Source of the DNA: Micromonospora sp. NBC_01699
Lineage (GTDB): Bacteria > Actinomycetota > Actinomycetes > Mycobacteriales > Micromonosporaceae
Direction: 5' to 3'
Assembly: GCF_036250065.1 (NCBI RefSeq)
Contig: NZ_CP109199.1
Location: forward strand, 7,686,001-7,750,000
Length of the DNA stretch: 64,000 nt
In this document: piece after piece, positions 36,986 through 45,071 of the stretch
How positions within the stretch are numbered: position 1 is the stretch's first letter
Layout: each line of letters starts with the position of its first letter
Program-made: the position numbers and the translations under genes
Notes under the pieces: model-generated
What the model was told of the DNA's origin: nothing
The model's input: the letters and a program-made list of their open reading frames with translations, nothing else
Database searches by the model: none

Positions 36986-37456
36986 ATGCGCCGACGTCAG
37001 CCCGCGTTGTCATCCCCCACAGTTGTCGTGGTGGGGGATGACAACGCGGGCTGCCCGCACGCGACCACCGCGCGCGGGCGCTCCGACCGGGGGGCCAGTC
37101 CGGTCGAGTTGGCGATCCTGCTGCCGGTGATCTTCCTGCTGTTGATGATGTCGATCCAGGCCGGCGTGTACTTCCTCGCTCGGGCGGTGGCGCTCAACGC
37201 CGCGCAGATCGGCGTCAACTCGACCCGTACGCTCGCCGGCGACACCGAGGCGGGCGCCGAGGCGAAGGTCCTGGCCTACATCAACGCGGCCCCGGACTGG
37301 CTCGTCGCGACCAGCGTCGACGTCAATCGGAACGAGGCGGCCGGCGTGGCCACGGCGACCGTCGAAGGATCGGTGTTGCAGGTGATGCCCGGGTTCAGTT
37401 TCACCGTCCGGCAGAACGCGCGCGGCCCGATCGAGCGCTTCACCCCGGGAGATTGA
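36986..37456 (+). CDS. TadE-family pseudopilin 1
   Basis: 156-residue TadE-like protein. The RGASPVELAILLPVIFLLLMMSIQ segment is the typical TadE membrane motif with the conserved Glu; the extracytoplasmic domain follows. The first ~35 residues before it (QPALSSPTVVVVGDDNAG) are encoded by a perfect inverted repeat and have no counterpart in the family, so the hairpin lies inside the gene or the true start is later, for example a GTG near 37028-37031. The stop is followed by the second TadE gene after a GGGAG ribosome site. Confidence 0.88.
   Translation: MRRRQPALSSPTVVVVGDDNAGCPHATTARGRSDRGASPVELAILLPVIFLLLMMSIQAGVYFLARAVALNAAQIGVNSTRTLAGDTEAGAEAKVLAYINAAPDWLVATSVDVNRNEAAGVATATVEGSVLQVMPGFSFTVRQNARGPIERFTPGD
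36998..37053. repeat. Perfect 23-bp-arm hairpin at the start of the first TadE gene
   Basis: Left arm 36998-37020 (ends TCATCCCCCAC) and right arm 37031-37053 (begins GTGGGGGATGA) are exact complements around a 10-nt loop, AGTTGTCGTG. It begins 17 bp after the pilin stop. It may stabilise pilin mRNA or attenuate transcription into the TadE genes, or be an inserted palindromic element. Confidence 0.9.
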
Positions 37457-37458
37457 CG

Positions 37459-37941
37459 ATGGCCGCGAGGGCAAGGGGGCGTTGGGCGGAGCGTGGCTCG
37501 GTCTCGGTCGAGATCGCGATTCTCGCTCCGATCTTCGTCCTCCTCTTCGGGATGGCGGTGGTGGCCGGCCGACAGGCGATCGCCGAGAACGCCGTCTCGG
37601 CGGCGGCCCACGACGCCGCACGCGCCAGCAGCATCTCGCGGACGGCGGCCCAGGCGCAGACGGCCGGTGACACGGCGGTGACCCAACGGCTGGCCGAACA
37701 GGGACTGAATTGCCAACCGGCCGCCGCCGTCACCCTCTCGGGTACGTCAGCGGTGAGCGGCGGCACCAACTGGAGTTTGCAGGAGGCGTTCGCCCAGCCG
37801 CTCGGCGATCCCGTCTTCATCGTCGCCAACGTCACCTGTGTCGTGTCCTACCAGGACCTGGCCGGGTTGGGGCTGCCTCAGACAGCGCCGGTCTCCGCAC
37901 GCTTCGTGTCGCCGCTGGACCGCTACCGGAGCCGGGGATGA
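37459..37941 (+). CDS. TadE-family pseudopilin 2
   Basis: 160-residue TadE-like protein with ERGSVSVEIAILAPIFVLLFGMAVVAGR as the pilin-like helix, the conserved Glu included, followed by a domain containing two Cys (LNCQP and NVTCVV) that could pair. ATG at 37459 is chosen because GGGAG lies 7 nt upstream; a TTG at 37453 overlaps the previous stop. Coupled to the next gene by ATGA. Confidence 0.88.
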   Translation: MAARARGRWAERGSVSVEIAILAPIFVLLFGMAVVAGRQAIAENAVSAAAHDAARASSISRTAAQAQTAGDTAVTQRLAEQGLNCQPAAAVTLSGTSAVSGGTNWSLQEAFAQPLGDPVFIVANVTCVVSYQDLAGLGLPQTAPVSARFVSPLDRYRSRG

Positions 37942-38363
37942 GCGGGCGGGCGGACCGGGACGCCGGCCGGGTCAGCGTCTTCCTCGCGATCAGCATGCTC
38001 GCCATCTTCATGATCATCGCGGTGTCGTACGACGGCACCCGGCGCCTGATGGCGATGCAGCGCGCCCACAACCTGGCGGCCGAAGCCGCCCGGACCGGCG
38101 GCCAGGCGATCGACCTCGGAGCGGCGATCGACGGCGGGCCGAAACGGCTCGACGTGAACGCCGCCATCGCCGCCGTCAACGGCTACCGGGCCGCGGCCGG
38201 CGTCACCGGCCCGACGCCGGTCATCGAGGGCGATCCACCGAACCAGACGATCACCGTCACGGTCCAGTTCACCTACCAGCCGATCCTGCTCAGCGCCTTC
38301 GGCATGGGCGCGGTGCCGATCGAGGGCACCGCCACCGCCCGGCCGCTCACCGAAGAACCGTAG
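37938..38363 (+). CDS. TadG-like pilus protein
   Basis: 141-residue protein beginning RDAGRVSVFLAISMLAIFMIIAVSYDGTRRLMA, the TadG/TadE-type helix with a following Asp, then AHNLAAEAARTGGQAIDL, typical of actinomycete Tad-locus TadG-like proteins; the von Willebrand domain of classical TadG is absent. ATG at 37938 overlaps the upstream stop. Confidence 0.83.
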   Translation: MSGRADRDAGRVSVFLAISMLAIFMIIAVSYDGTRRLMAMQRAHNLAAEAARTGGQAIDLGAAIDGGPKRLDVNAAIAAVNGYRAAAGVTGPTPVIEGDPPNQTITVTVQFTYQPILLSAFGMGAVPIEGTATARPLTEEP

Positions 38364-38379
38364 ATAGGGAGGCGACGTC

Positions 38380-39525
38380 ATGCCCGCAGCGCGCGTATCG
38401 GCGGCCCGGCGTACCGGGCAGTTCCTCACCGGTCTCTGCTCGCTCCTCATCCTGGTCGGACTGATAGCCGGCGCGCCCATCGCGCTGCTGGCCTTCGCCG
38501 GCAACCCACTGCCGGACCACCTACCGACCCTGGCGGAGGTCGGCAACACGCTGACCAGCCGCGACGACGGGCAACTTTTCCTGCGGGCGCTGGCGATCGT
38601 CGGCTGGATCGGCTGGGCGACGTTCGCGCTCTCCGTACTCGTGGAGTTGCCGGCCCGGATCATGCGCCGGCCGGCGGTCCGGCTGCCCGGCATGCGCCGG
38701 CAGCAGCGGGCGGCCGCCGCCCTGGTCGGGGCGGTGGCGCTGATCCTGGTCACCAGCCCGGCGGCAACCGCGGCCACCTCGGCGGTCGCCGGCACGGTCG
38801 CCAGCGCGCCCTACACACCGTCCGCCCGGCCCGCCCTGGCCATCGCCGCCCCCACCGCGGCCACCCCCAACGAGTACGTCCCGACCGCCTGGGCGGCGGC
38901 CCCGTACGGCCGGACGGCGGCGGCGAACGCACCGCTGACCACGACGGCGGCGGCGAACGCTCCGGTGACCACGGCGGCCGTGGCGATGCCGGGTGCCCTG
39001 GCGGCACCGAACGCACCCGCCGACGAGCCCGTCCCGGTCTACCGGGTCGAGGACGGCGACTATCTCGGCACGATCGCCGACCGCTACCTCGGCGACTTCG
39101 AGCGCTACAAGGACCTGGCCCGGCTCAACGAGATCCGCAACCCGGACCGGATCAAGCCCGGCCAACTGCTGCACCTGCCGTCCGACGCCGCCGACCAGGG
39201 CGTACGCAAGCACGCCACCGGTCTGGTGGCGACCCCGCCGCCAGCAGGTGCGCAGGCCGAACCGCCCACGAACGGTTGGCCGGAGCCGGAGAAACCACCC
39301 GCGCCGCCGCAGCCCCGCAAGCCGGGTGAGGTCAGCACGTACGCGGTCGGCGCGTCCCGAGCCAGCGAGTTGAACAACCTGAATCGGCCGCTCGCGGTCG
39401 GTGCGGTGATCGCGGTTGCCAGCATCATCGGCGCCCAGATCGGAGCCGTACTCGGTCTGCGTCGCCGCCCCGCGACCGGCACCTTCAGCGACGTTACCGA
39501 CGGCGGCCGTCACCGACGCAGCTGA
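38380..39525 (+). CDS. Membrane protein with extracellular LysM domain
   Basis: 381-residue protein. Two N-terminal helices (GLCSLLILVGLIAGAPIALLAF; FLRALAIVGWIGWATFALSVLVEL) and a third (AAAALVGAVALILVTSPAATAA) lead to an Ala/Thr/Pro linker with small repeats, then a LysM domain (VPVYRVEDGDYLGTIADRYLGDFERYKDLARLNEIRNPDRIKPGQLLHLP) that binds peptidoglycan. A last helix (VGAVIAVASIIGAQIGAVLGL) lies near the C-terminus. GGGAGG precedes the ATG. As last gene of the Tad unit it may tether the pilus machine to the cell wall. Confidence 0.88.
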   Translation: MPAARVSAARRTGQFLTGLCSLLILVGLIAGAPIALLAFAGNPLPDHLPTLAEVGNTLTSRDDGQLFLRALAIVGWIGWATFALSVLVELPARIMRRPAVRLPGMRRQQRAAAALVGAVALILVTSPAATAATSAVAGTVASAPYTPSARPALAIAAPTAATPNEYVPTAWAAAPYGRTAAANAPLTTTAAANAPVTTAAVAMPGALAAPNAPADEPVPVYRVEDGDYLGTIADRYLGDFERYKDLARLNEIRNPDRIKPGQLLHLPSDAADQGVRKHATGLVATPPPAGAQAEPPTNGWPEPEKPPAPPQPRKPGEVSTYAVGASRASELNNLNRPLAVGAVIAVASIIGAQIGAVLGLRRRPATGTFSDVTDGGRHRRS

Positions 39526-39536
39526 GGCCATCACGA

Positions 39537-39578
39537 CCGGCTCGGGCCGCTGCCGGAGGCGGCCGCAGCCCGAGCCGG
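39537..39578. terminator. Hairpin at the end of the Tad operon
   Basis: CCGGCTCGGGC (39537-39547) and GCCCGAGCCGG (39568-39578) form a perfect 11-bp stem 11 bp after the LysM gene stop, in the 135-bp convergent gap before the Rieske gene. The rest of the gap is GCCGACGCAGC-type low complexity. Confidence 0.6.
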
Positions 39579-39660
39579 CCGCCGCCGACGCAGCCGAGCC
39601 GGCCGCAGCCGGTCAGAGCGCCGCCGCCGCAGCCGATCAGGGCGCCGACGCAGCAGCCGA

Positions 39661-40512
39661 TCAGGGCATCCGGATTTCCAGCACCCCGCTCATGACGCGG
39701 GTGGGCAGGGTCTGCTGGTCGGTGGCGGCCGGGCCGTGCACCACCTCGCCGTTGTCCAGCCGGAACGTGCTGCCGTGCCACGGGCAGACCACGCAGGGCT
39801 GTCCGTCGACCTTGGTGACGTCACCGGCACCGAGCGGCCCACCCTGGTGGGCGCAGTGTTCGAGCATTGCGGTGACCTTCTCCCCGTCCCGGTAGACCAG
39901 CACCGACACGTCGTTGATCTTCCGGGTCACCAGGCTCGCCTCGGGCAGGGCGGCCAGATCGGCGACCGGATGCCAGCCCTCGTCAATCCGGTGCAGGTCG
40001 GGCACGGCCTGGTTGACCCCGGAGCCCATCTTGTACGTCAGGTGCCCGCCGAGGAACGCACCACCGCTCGCCGCCGACAGGCCGGCCCAGCCGAGGATTC
40101 GGCCGACGCCATGGTGGCCGCTGAGCCGGGCGCCGAGCGAGCCGCCGTAGAGCGCCAGCCCGACCGCGTTGGCCGCAGCGTGCACCAGACCGACCCGGCG
40201 TTGCGACTGGGTGAGCGAGGCCCAGTCGTTCCACCCGGCGACGACCGCCGGCAGGGCGCCGAAGGTACCGATCGCGACCAGCGCCGTCGACGCCCTGCGC
40301 TGGTTGGGCAGCAGGTCGAGAATCGCGCTGGCGGTCCACGCGCCGACGGGCACCTGCACCAGCACCGGATGCAGGGGATGGCCCAGCCAGACCCCATGGA
40401 GGACGTCCCGAATCCACCGCCGGGGCAGCGCGGACCAGATCGCCCGCTGGATCTGATCACCCACCCGGTCCAGTTGGGCAGCCTGCTCAAGTTTCGTCAA
40501 CACCGCTCGCAT
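39661..40512 (-). CDS. DUF2231 membrane domain fused to a Rieske iron-sulphur domain
   Basis: 283-residue protein. The N-terminal half has four helices of the DUF2231 type (LLPNQRRASTALVAIGTFGALPAVVAG, VGLVHAAANAVGLALYGGSL), and the C-terminal ~105 residues form a Rieske [2Fe-2S] domain with ligands CAH and CPWH (EHCAHQGGPLGAG and CVVCPWHGSTF). It looks like a membrane-tethered electron carrier; partner unknown. ATG at 40512 begins before the conserved part; the frame further upstream only translates the 20-bp repeats. Convergent with the Tad operon. Confidence 0.9.
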   Translation of the reverse strand: MRAVLTKLEQAAQLDRVGDQIQRAIWSALPRRWIRDVLHGVWLGHPLHPVLVQVPVGAWTASAILDLLPNQRRASTALVAIGTFGALPAVVAGWNDWASLTQSQRRVGLVHAAANAVGLALYGGSLGARLSGHHGVGRILGWAGLSAASGGAFLGGHLTYKMGSGVNQAVPDLHRIDEGWHPVADLAALPEASLVTRKINDVSVLVYRDGEKVTAMLEHCAHQGGPLGAGDVTKVDGQPCVVCPWHGSTFRLDNGEVVHGPAATDQQTLPTRVMSGVLEIRMP

Positions 40513-40540
40513 CCGCGCCGGTTTCCCCGCTGTTCGTTCG

Positions 40541-40660
40541 GCAAACCGGCTGGACGTTTGGCGAACAGGCTGGTCGATTGGCGAACAGGCTGGACGTTTG
40601 GCGAACCGGCCAATCGACCGGCGAACCGGCTGGTCGACCGGCGAACCGGCTGCTCCGGCC
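40541..40660. repeat. Six 20-bp iteron-like repeats
   Basis: Six head-to-tail units with an exact 20-bp period, consensus GCGAACCGGCTGGTCGACCG, at 40541, 40561, 40581, 40601, 40621 and 40641 (the last two-thirds conserved only). They fill the divergent space between the Rieske gene (leftward) and the epimerase gene (rightward). No spacers exist, so it is not a CRISPR. Confidence 0.85.
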
Positions 40661-40772
40661 GGGGACGGCGCCATCCCACGATGGGTAGCGGGATCAGCCC
40701 CGCACGGTGCCGGTCCTGCGGCACCGTGCGCCGGACAGGGCATGACCGGGCGGTGGTCGGGTAGAGGTTGAC

Positions 40773-41813
40773 ATGCGGATCGCCATCACCGGAGCCACCG
40801 GCAACGTCGGAACCGCGCTGCTGCGCAGGTTGACCGATGAATCAGACATCGAGCTGGTCGGCATCGCCCGACGGCCGCCGGCAAAGGACGCGGGTAGCCC
40901 GTACGGCAGGGTGCGGTGGCATGCGCTGGACCTCGGCGATCCGGACAATCTCGACCGGTTGACCGAGATACTGCGTGGGGTCGACGCGGTGGTGCACCTG
41001 GCCTGGCAGATCCAGCCCAGCCACCGTCGGGTTCTGCTGCGACGTACGAACCTCACCGGCACCCGGCACCTGCTGCGGGCGATCGACGAGGCCGGGGTCC
41101 CCACGCTCGCGTACGCCTCGTCGATCGGCGCGTACGCCCAGGGTCCGAAGGACCGTCGGGTGACGGAGACCTGGCCGGCGACCGGGATCGGCGGTTCGGG
41201 TTACAGCACGGACAAGGCTGCGGTCGAGGCGCTGCTCGACGGGGTGGAACACGACCACCCCGAGTTGCGGATCATTCGGATGCGGCAGGCCCTGGTCTTC
41301 CAGCGTGAGGCGGGCGCCCAGATCAAGCGGTACTTCATCGGCCGGATCCTGCCGGTCGGCTGGCTGCGCTCGGGGCGGCTGCCGGTCATCCCCCGGAACA
41401 AGCGGTTGCGGGCCCAGGCGGTGCACGCCGACGACCTGGCCGAGGCGTACGTGTTGGCGCTGCGTAGCGACCGCAACGGCGCGTTCAACATCGCCGGCGA
41501 ACCGGTGCTCGACGGGCCGGTGCTGGCTCAGGAGTTGGGGGGTCGGACCATTCCGGTGCCGATCTTCCTGCTCCGTACGCTGGCCAAGGCGGCGTGGCGG
41601 CTCCGGCTGCTGCCCACCGAGCCCGGCTGGATCGACCTCACCGCCGGGGTCCCGCTGATGGACTGCTCACGGGCGCAGCAGGAGTTGGGCTGGCACCCTC
41701 GGCACGACGCCCGAGAAGCCGTACGCGACGTCCTCAGCGGCATCGCCACCGGCGCCGGCACCAGCAGCACCGCCCTCCACCCCGACCGCCACCCCCACCC
41801 CCTCCCCTCCTAA
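40773..41813 (+). CDS. NAD-dependent epimerase/dehydratase family protein
   Basis: 346-residue extended short-chain dehydrogenase. The dinucleotide motif is ITGATGNVGTALLRRL, the catalytic pair is YSTDK (Tyr and Lys), and VHADDLAEAYVLAL is typical of the atypical SDR subgroup. The substrate is unknown. The C-terminal ~20 residues (HPDRHPHPLPS) come from a C-rich tract that leads into palindromic element B. ATG start at 40773; TAGAGG sits 5 nt before it, a weak leaderless signal. Confidence 0.88.
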   Translation: MRIAITGATGNVGTALLRRLTDESDIELVGIARRPPAKDAGSPYGRVRWHALDLGDPDNLDRLTEILRGVDAVVHLAWQIQPSHRRVLLRRTNLTGTRHLLRAIDEAGVPTLAYASSIGAYAQGPKDRRVTETWPATGIGGSGYSTDKAAVEALLDGVEHDHPELRIIRMRQALVFQREAGAQIKRYFIGRILPVGWLRSGRLPVIPRNKRLRAQAVHADDLAEAYVLALRSDRNGAFNIAGEPVLDGPVLAQELGGRTIPVPIFLLRTLAKAAWRLRLLPTEPGWIDLTAGVPLMDCSRAQQELGWHPRHDAREAVRDVLSGIATGAGTSSTALHPDRHPHPLPS

Positions 41814-41871
41814 ACCCCTCCCCTCCCTGTGTCCCCCGTGCCCCCCGTGCCCCCCGTGCCCCCCATCAGCT

Positions 41872-41935
41872 CGTCGATCTAGGGCAAATACGTGCTTGTT
41901 GATCTCTATCCACCACCATTTGCCCTAGATCGACG
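41872..41935. repeat. Palindromic element B (GATCTAGGG family) in the epimerase/HTH convergent junction
   Basis: Perfect 18-bp arms begin CGTCGATCTAGGGCAAAT (41872-41889) with the complement at 41918-41935. The centre again holds CTTGTTGATCTC. A C-rich tract (about 41760-41870) precedes and a G-rich tract (41936-42010) follows. Compared with element A, the inner ACGTG and GGTGG segments have exchanged sides. Confidence 0.85.
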
Positions 41936-42011
41936 GCGAGGGGGCGGGCACGCGGGGCACGGGAGGGGAGGGGGAGGGGGAGGGGCACGGGAGGGGAGGG
42001 GGAGGGGAGGG

Positions 42012-42428
42012 TCAGGTTAGGTCTTGTTCGTCGTTGGGGATGGGGCCGCCCAGGTCGCCGGTGTTGTACGGGTCGAGCACCTGGCGTACGCGGCGGCCCC
42101 AGCGCTCGTGGGCGGCCTGGCGGCTGATGCCGGCGGCTCGTGCTATCAACTCCCAGGTCACGCCCCAGCGGCGGAGCCCGATCAGGCTGCCCATCGGATC
42201 GATGCCGGTCTTCAGCTCAATCCGGAACCGGAGAAGTTGGGCCGCCACCTCGCGCTGGGCGCCGACCGGGCCATCCTGCTCGGCCTGCCACTGCTCCGAG
42301 CCGGGTACGGGTCGACCGCCGAGTAGCAGGTCGGCCTGCTGACTGGCCTCGTTGGCCGCGGCATGCTCGGCGGCCACGGCGGCCCGCGCCACATCGACGG
42401 TCAGCGCGGTGCTCATCAACTGATCCAC
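42012..42428 (-). CDS. Small helix-turn-helix protein
   Basis: 138-residue protein with an N-terminal Ala-rich helical part, a middle segment (QREVAAQLLRFRIELKTGIDP) and a C-terminal helix-turn-helix, WELIARAAGISRQAAHERWGRRV, ending in a disordered acidic tail. It may be a DNA-binding regulator; no family is certain. GTG at 42428 is chosen because TACCTT lies exactly 6 nt upstream; ATG at 42416 is an alternative. Convergent with the epimerase gene across element B. Confidence 0.8.
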   Translation of the reverse strand: MDQLMSTALTVDVARAAVAAEHAAANEASQQADLLLGGRPVPGSEQWQAEQDGPVGAQREVAAQLLRFRIELKTGIDPMGSLIGLRRWGVTWELIARAAGISRQAAHERWGRRVRQVLDPYNTGDLGGPIPNDEQDLT

Positions 42429-42434
42429 TACGTC

Positions 42435-42440
42435 AAGGTA
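42435..42440 (-). promoter_or_regulatory. -10 element of the leaderless HTH gene
   Basis: On the minus strand TACCTT is followed by GACGTA and then the GTG at 42428, the same 6-nt leaderless geometry as radA and disA. Confidence 0.5.
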
Positions 42441-42530
42441 TCCCTGACGGGGCCGACTGTCCACTGTTTAACGGGCCCCGAGAGGGGCTGGAGATCATGT
42501 GCGTCGGTGGCGGGCAGGGCACGGCCCTGT

Positions 42531-44852
42531 TCAACCGAGCCGCCACTTCTGGCTCGGCACGCCGGTGCAATCCCGGATCTGCAACCGGGCACCGTTCTCC
42601 GGGTTACCGTCCGGCACGTCGACGCACCTGTCGGCCCGTACGTTGACCAGGTCGGCCGCGCTGTTGAGGGTGAACTTCTGCGAGGCGCCGCCACTACAGT
42701 CGGCGAGTTGGACCGCTGCCCCGTTCGCGCTCGACCCGCCCGCCACGTCGAGGCACCCGCCCAGCGACCGGACCGTACCGTCGGCGGGGAAGGTCCAGAG
42801 CTGGCCGGCCAGCTGGTGACACTCCCACATCCGGATGGCCGCGCCCGCCGTGGCGATGCTGTCCGGAATGTCAACACAGCGACCGCTGCCGATGTTGACG
42901 ATCGGATTCCCGGCCGTCCCGTCGAACGGCCCCGGTGGGGGCAACGCCAGCGGATTGCCCGGATACGCCGAGTTCGGCGATGGCCAACCCGCCCCGGGCG
43001 GGGGTGGCTGCCCCGGTCCCGGCGGGCCGGGCTGTCCCGGAGGTGGCGGGCCGGGTCGTCCCGGTGGCGGCCCACCGGGCGGCGGCAACCCCTGGAAACC
43101 CGCCACGATCAGGGTGAAGGCGCCCCGGCTGGTCGCCCACTCGGCGTCCGCGGTGGTCCAGACGATCGCGTACGCCTGTCCGTTGAAGCTGACGAACGTA
43201 CGGCGGGTCGAGTGGGTCAACTCCCCGTTCTCGGCGGTGTACGTCCACTCCCACTCCGCCGCCCGTACGTGGTAACCGATGTTGCCGAGCCGGATCTGCC
43301 GGTAGTCCGGGTACCGCCCGACGTCCCGTTCCGCCTTCTCTCGTGCCCGCAGCTCCGCCACCAGGTCCGATTTGATCGACCGGAGTTCCTCGACGGCGAG
43401 CCGCCGACTGCCCTCCGGCTCGCGGAACTCGACCAGGTCACCGTCGCGATGCGACTGCCAACCGTCCGGCACCGGTACGGCCAGGTTGGCGCTGTCCCGG
43501 TAGTAGTGCCAGCCCGCGGCCGGCGGTGGACCCACCCGGTTCACCGCTGCCCCGGCAAGGCCGGACGGGCTGCCGACCGGCGTCGGCGACGACGCCGGGT
43601 CCGAATCCCCGCCGAGGAAACCGACCGTGCCGCCGTTGCTCAGCGGCACGGTCACCCCGAGCAGGAGCAGCGCCGCCGCCAGCGCTCCCACCAGCCAGCC
43701 CCGACGCCTCCACCCGGGGACCGGCGCCACCGCAACCGCCGCGCCACCCGGGAAACCGCCACCGCCCGCAACCGCACCGGTAACGGCAACCGCACCGGTA
43801 ACGGCAACCGCACCGCCGCCCGCACCCGCACCCGCACCGGTGACGGCGTCCGCACCGGTATCGGCGGACGCGTCGTCGGCGACGGACTCCGGCACGATCG
43901 GTGGGGGCGGCCGGTCGAGCGAACCGAACGAACCGAACGGGCCGCCCGGACCGTACGAGCCGAGAGCGTCGGGCGGGTCGGACAGGTTCATCGATCCGAG
44001 GACACCGATCGGGTCGACCGGGTCGACCGCGTAGTAGGTGGCGGCCCGGCGGAGCAGCCGTTCCGCCTCCTCTGCGCCGAACCGCTGCTCCGGGTCCCGG
44101 CGCAGCAGCCCTTCGAGCAGCACGGTCAGCAGACCCGCGCGCTGGGGCGGCGGGGGCAGCTCGGTTGCCAGCGCGGCGAGCGTGGCGATCGCCGAGGACC
44201 GGTTGTACGGCGTACGCCCCTCCACGGCCGAGTAGAGCGTCGCGCCGAGCGACCAGAGGTCGGCGGCCGGGCCGACGATGCCGTCGGTGGCCCGTTCCGG
44301 GGCGAGGTACGCGGGCGAGCCGAGCACCATCCCGGTACGGGTCACGTGCGGGTCGCCGGGCACCATGGCCAGCCCGAAGTCGGTCAGCACCACCCGACCG
44401 TCGTCGGCCAGCAGTACGTTGGCCGGCTTGACGTCCCGGTGCAGCAGCCCGGCCCGGTGCGCGGCCCGCAACGCCGCCAGCACGCCCAGCCCGATGTGCG
44501 CCACCCGGGCCGGTGGCATCGCCCCCTCGGCTTCGAGGACCTGGTGCAGCGAGCGCGACGGGACGAGTTCCATCACGATCCACGGGTCGCCGCCGGCGTT
44601 GAGTACGTCGAAGATCCGTACGACGTTGGTCTGGTCGAGGCGGGCGATGGCGCGGGCCTCACGCAGGGAGCGCCCGCGCATCTCCCGCCGTTCGTCGTCG
44701 GTCAGTCCGGGTGGCGGCACCAGTTCCTTGATGGCCACATCGCGTTCGAGCATTTCGTCGCGGGCCTGCCAGACGCGTCCCATACCGCCCTGCCCGAGCG
44801 GCCGTAAAAGCCGGTACCGGTCGGCGATCAGCCGTTGCGGGGTGTCGGGCAC
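42531..44852 (-). CDS. Ser/Thr protein kinase with extracellular ricin-type lectin domain
   Basis: 773-residue receptor-like kinase. The N-terminal Hanks kinase (residues ~13-275) has LGQGGMGRVW, the ATP-binding Lys in VAIKEL, HRDVKPANVLL, DFGLA and APE. A juxtamembrane Ala/Gly/Val-rich linker is encoded by tandem repeats. One transmembrane helix (GWLVGALAAALLLLGVTVPL) lies near residue 385. Outside are a sensor-like domain (WHYYRDSANLAVPVPDGWQSHR) and, after a Pro/Gly-rich stretch, a ricin B-type domain with QLWTF, QKFTL and QKWRL repeats. GTG at 44852 fits a leaderless promoter; GTG at 44855 is adjacent. PASTA repeats, the usual sensor, are absent. Confidence 0.93.
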   Translation of the reverse strand: MPDTPQRLIADRYRLLRPLGQGGMGRVWQARDEMLERDVAIKELVPPPGLTDDERREMRGRSLREARAIARLDQTNVVRIFDVLNAGGDPWIVMELVPSRSLHQVLEAEGAMPPARVAHIGLGVLAALRAAHRAGLLHRDVKPANVLLADDGRVVLTDFGLAMVPGDPHVTRTGMVLGSPAYLAPERATDGIVGPAADLWSLGATLYSAVEGRTPYNRSSAIATLAALATELPPPPQRAGLLTVLLEGLLRRDPEQRFGAEEAERLLRRAATYYAVDPVDPIGVLGSMNLSDPPDALGSYGPGGPFGSFGSLDRPPPPIVPESVADDASADTGADAVTGAGAGAGGGAVAVTGAVAVTGAVAGGGGFPGGAAVAVAPVPGWRRRGWLVGALAAALLLLGVTVPLSNGGTVGFLGGDSDPASSPTPVGSPSGLAGAAVNRVGPPPAAGWHYYRDSANLAVPVPDGWQSHRDGDLVEFREPEGSRRLAVEELRSIKSDLVAELRAREKAERDVGRYPDYRQIRLGNIGYHVRAAEWEWTYTAENGELTHSTRRTFVSFNGQAYAIVWTTADAEWATSRGAFTLIVAGFQGLPPPGGPPPGRPGPPPPGQPGPPGPGQPPPPGAGWPSPNSAYPGNPLALPPPGPFDGTAGNPIVNIGSGRCVDIPDSIATAGAAIRMWECHQLAGQLWTFPADGTVRSLGGCLDVAGGSSANGAAVQLADCSGGASQKFTLNSAADLVNVRADRCVDVPDGNPENGARLQIRDCTGVPSQKWRLG

Positions 44853-44858
44853 CACCGG

Positions 44859-44864
44859 ACGGTA
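44859..44864 (-). promoter_or_regulatory. -10 element of the leaderless kinase gene
   Basis: TACCGT on the minus strand is 6 nt before the GTG at 44852 (3 nt before the GTG at 44855), with no ribosome site; this geometry favours 44852. Confidence 0.45.
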
Positions 44865-45071
44865 CCCGCCGCCGTCATTGTTCCCAATTTTCGGGGCGGC
44901 CGGATTGGCGACAGTCGGAAGGGGCGCACCGGGCCCGGGTCATTTTCACGATCGGTATCTCGACCGGTCCCACAGCCGTGATCCTGCACGATGCGAGGCT
45001 ACCGAGGTCGAGATAGATACACGACGATTTCAAGCCATTTACAGGGAATCCCGGGACGGCTGATAACCATT

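Noticed and set aside
40541-40660. CRISPR array
   Set aside because: Units are contiguous without spacers, drift in sequence, and no cas genes are present.
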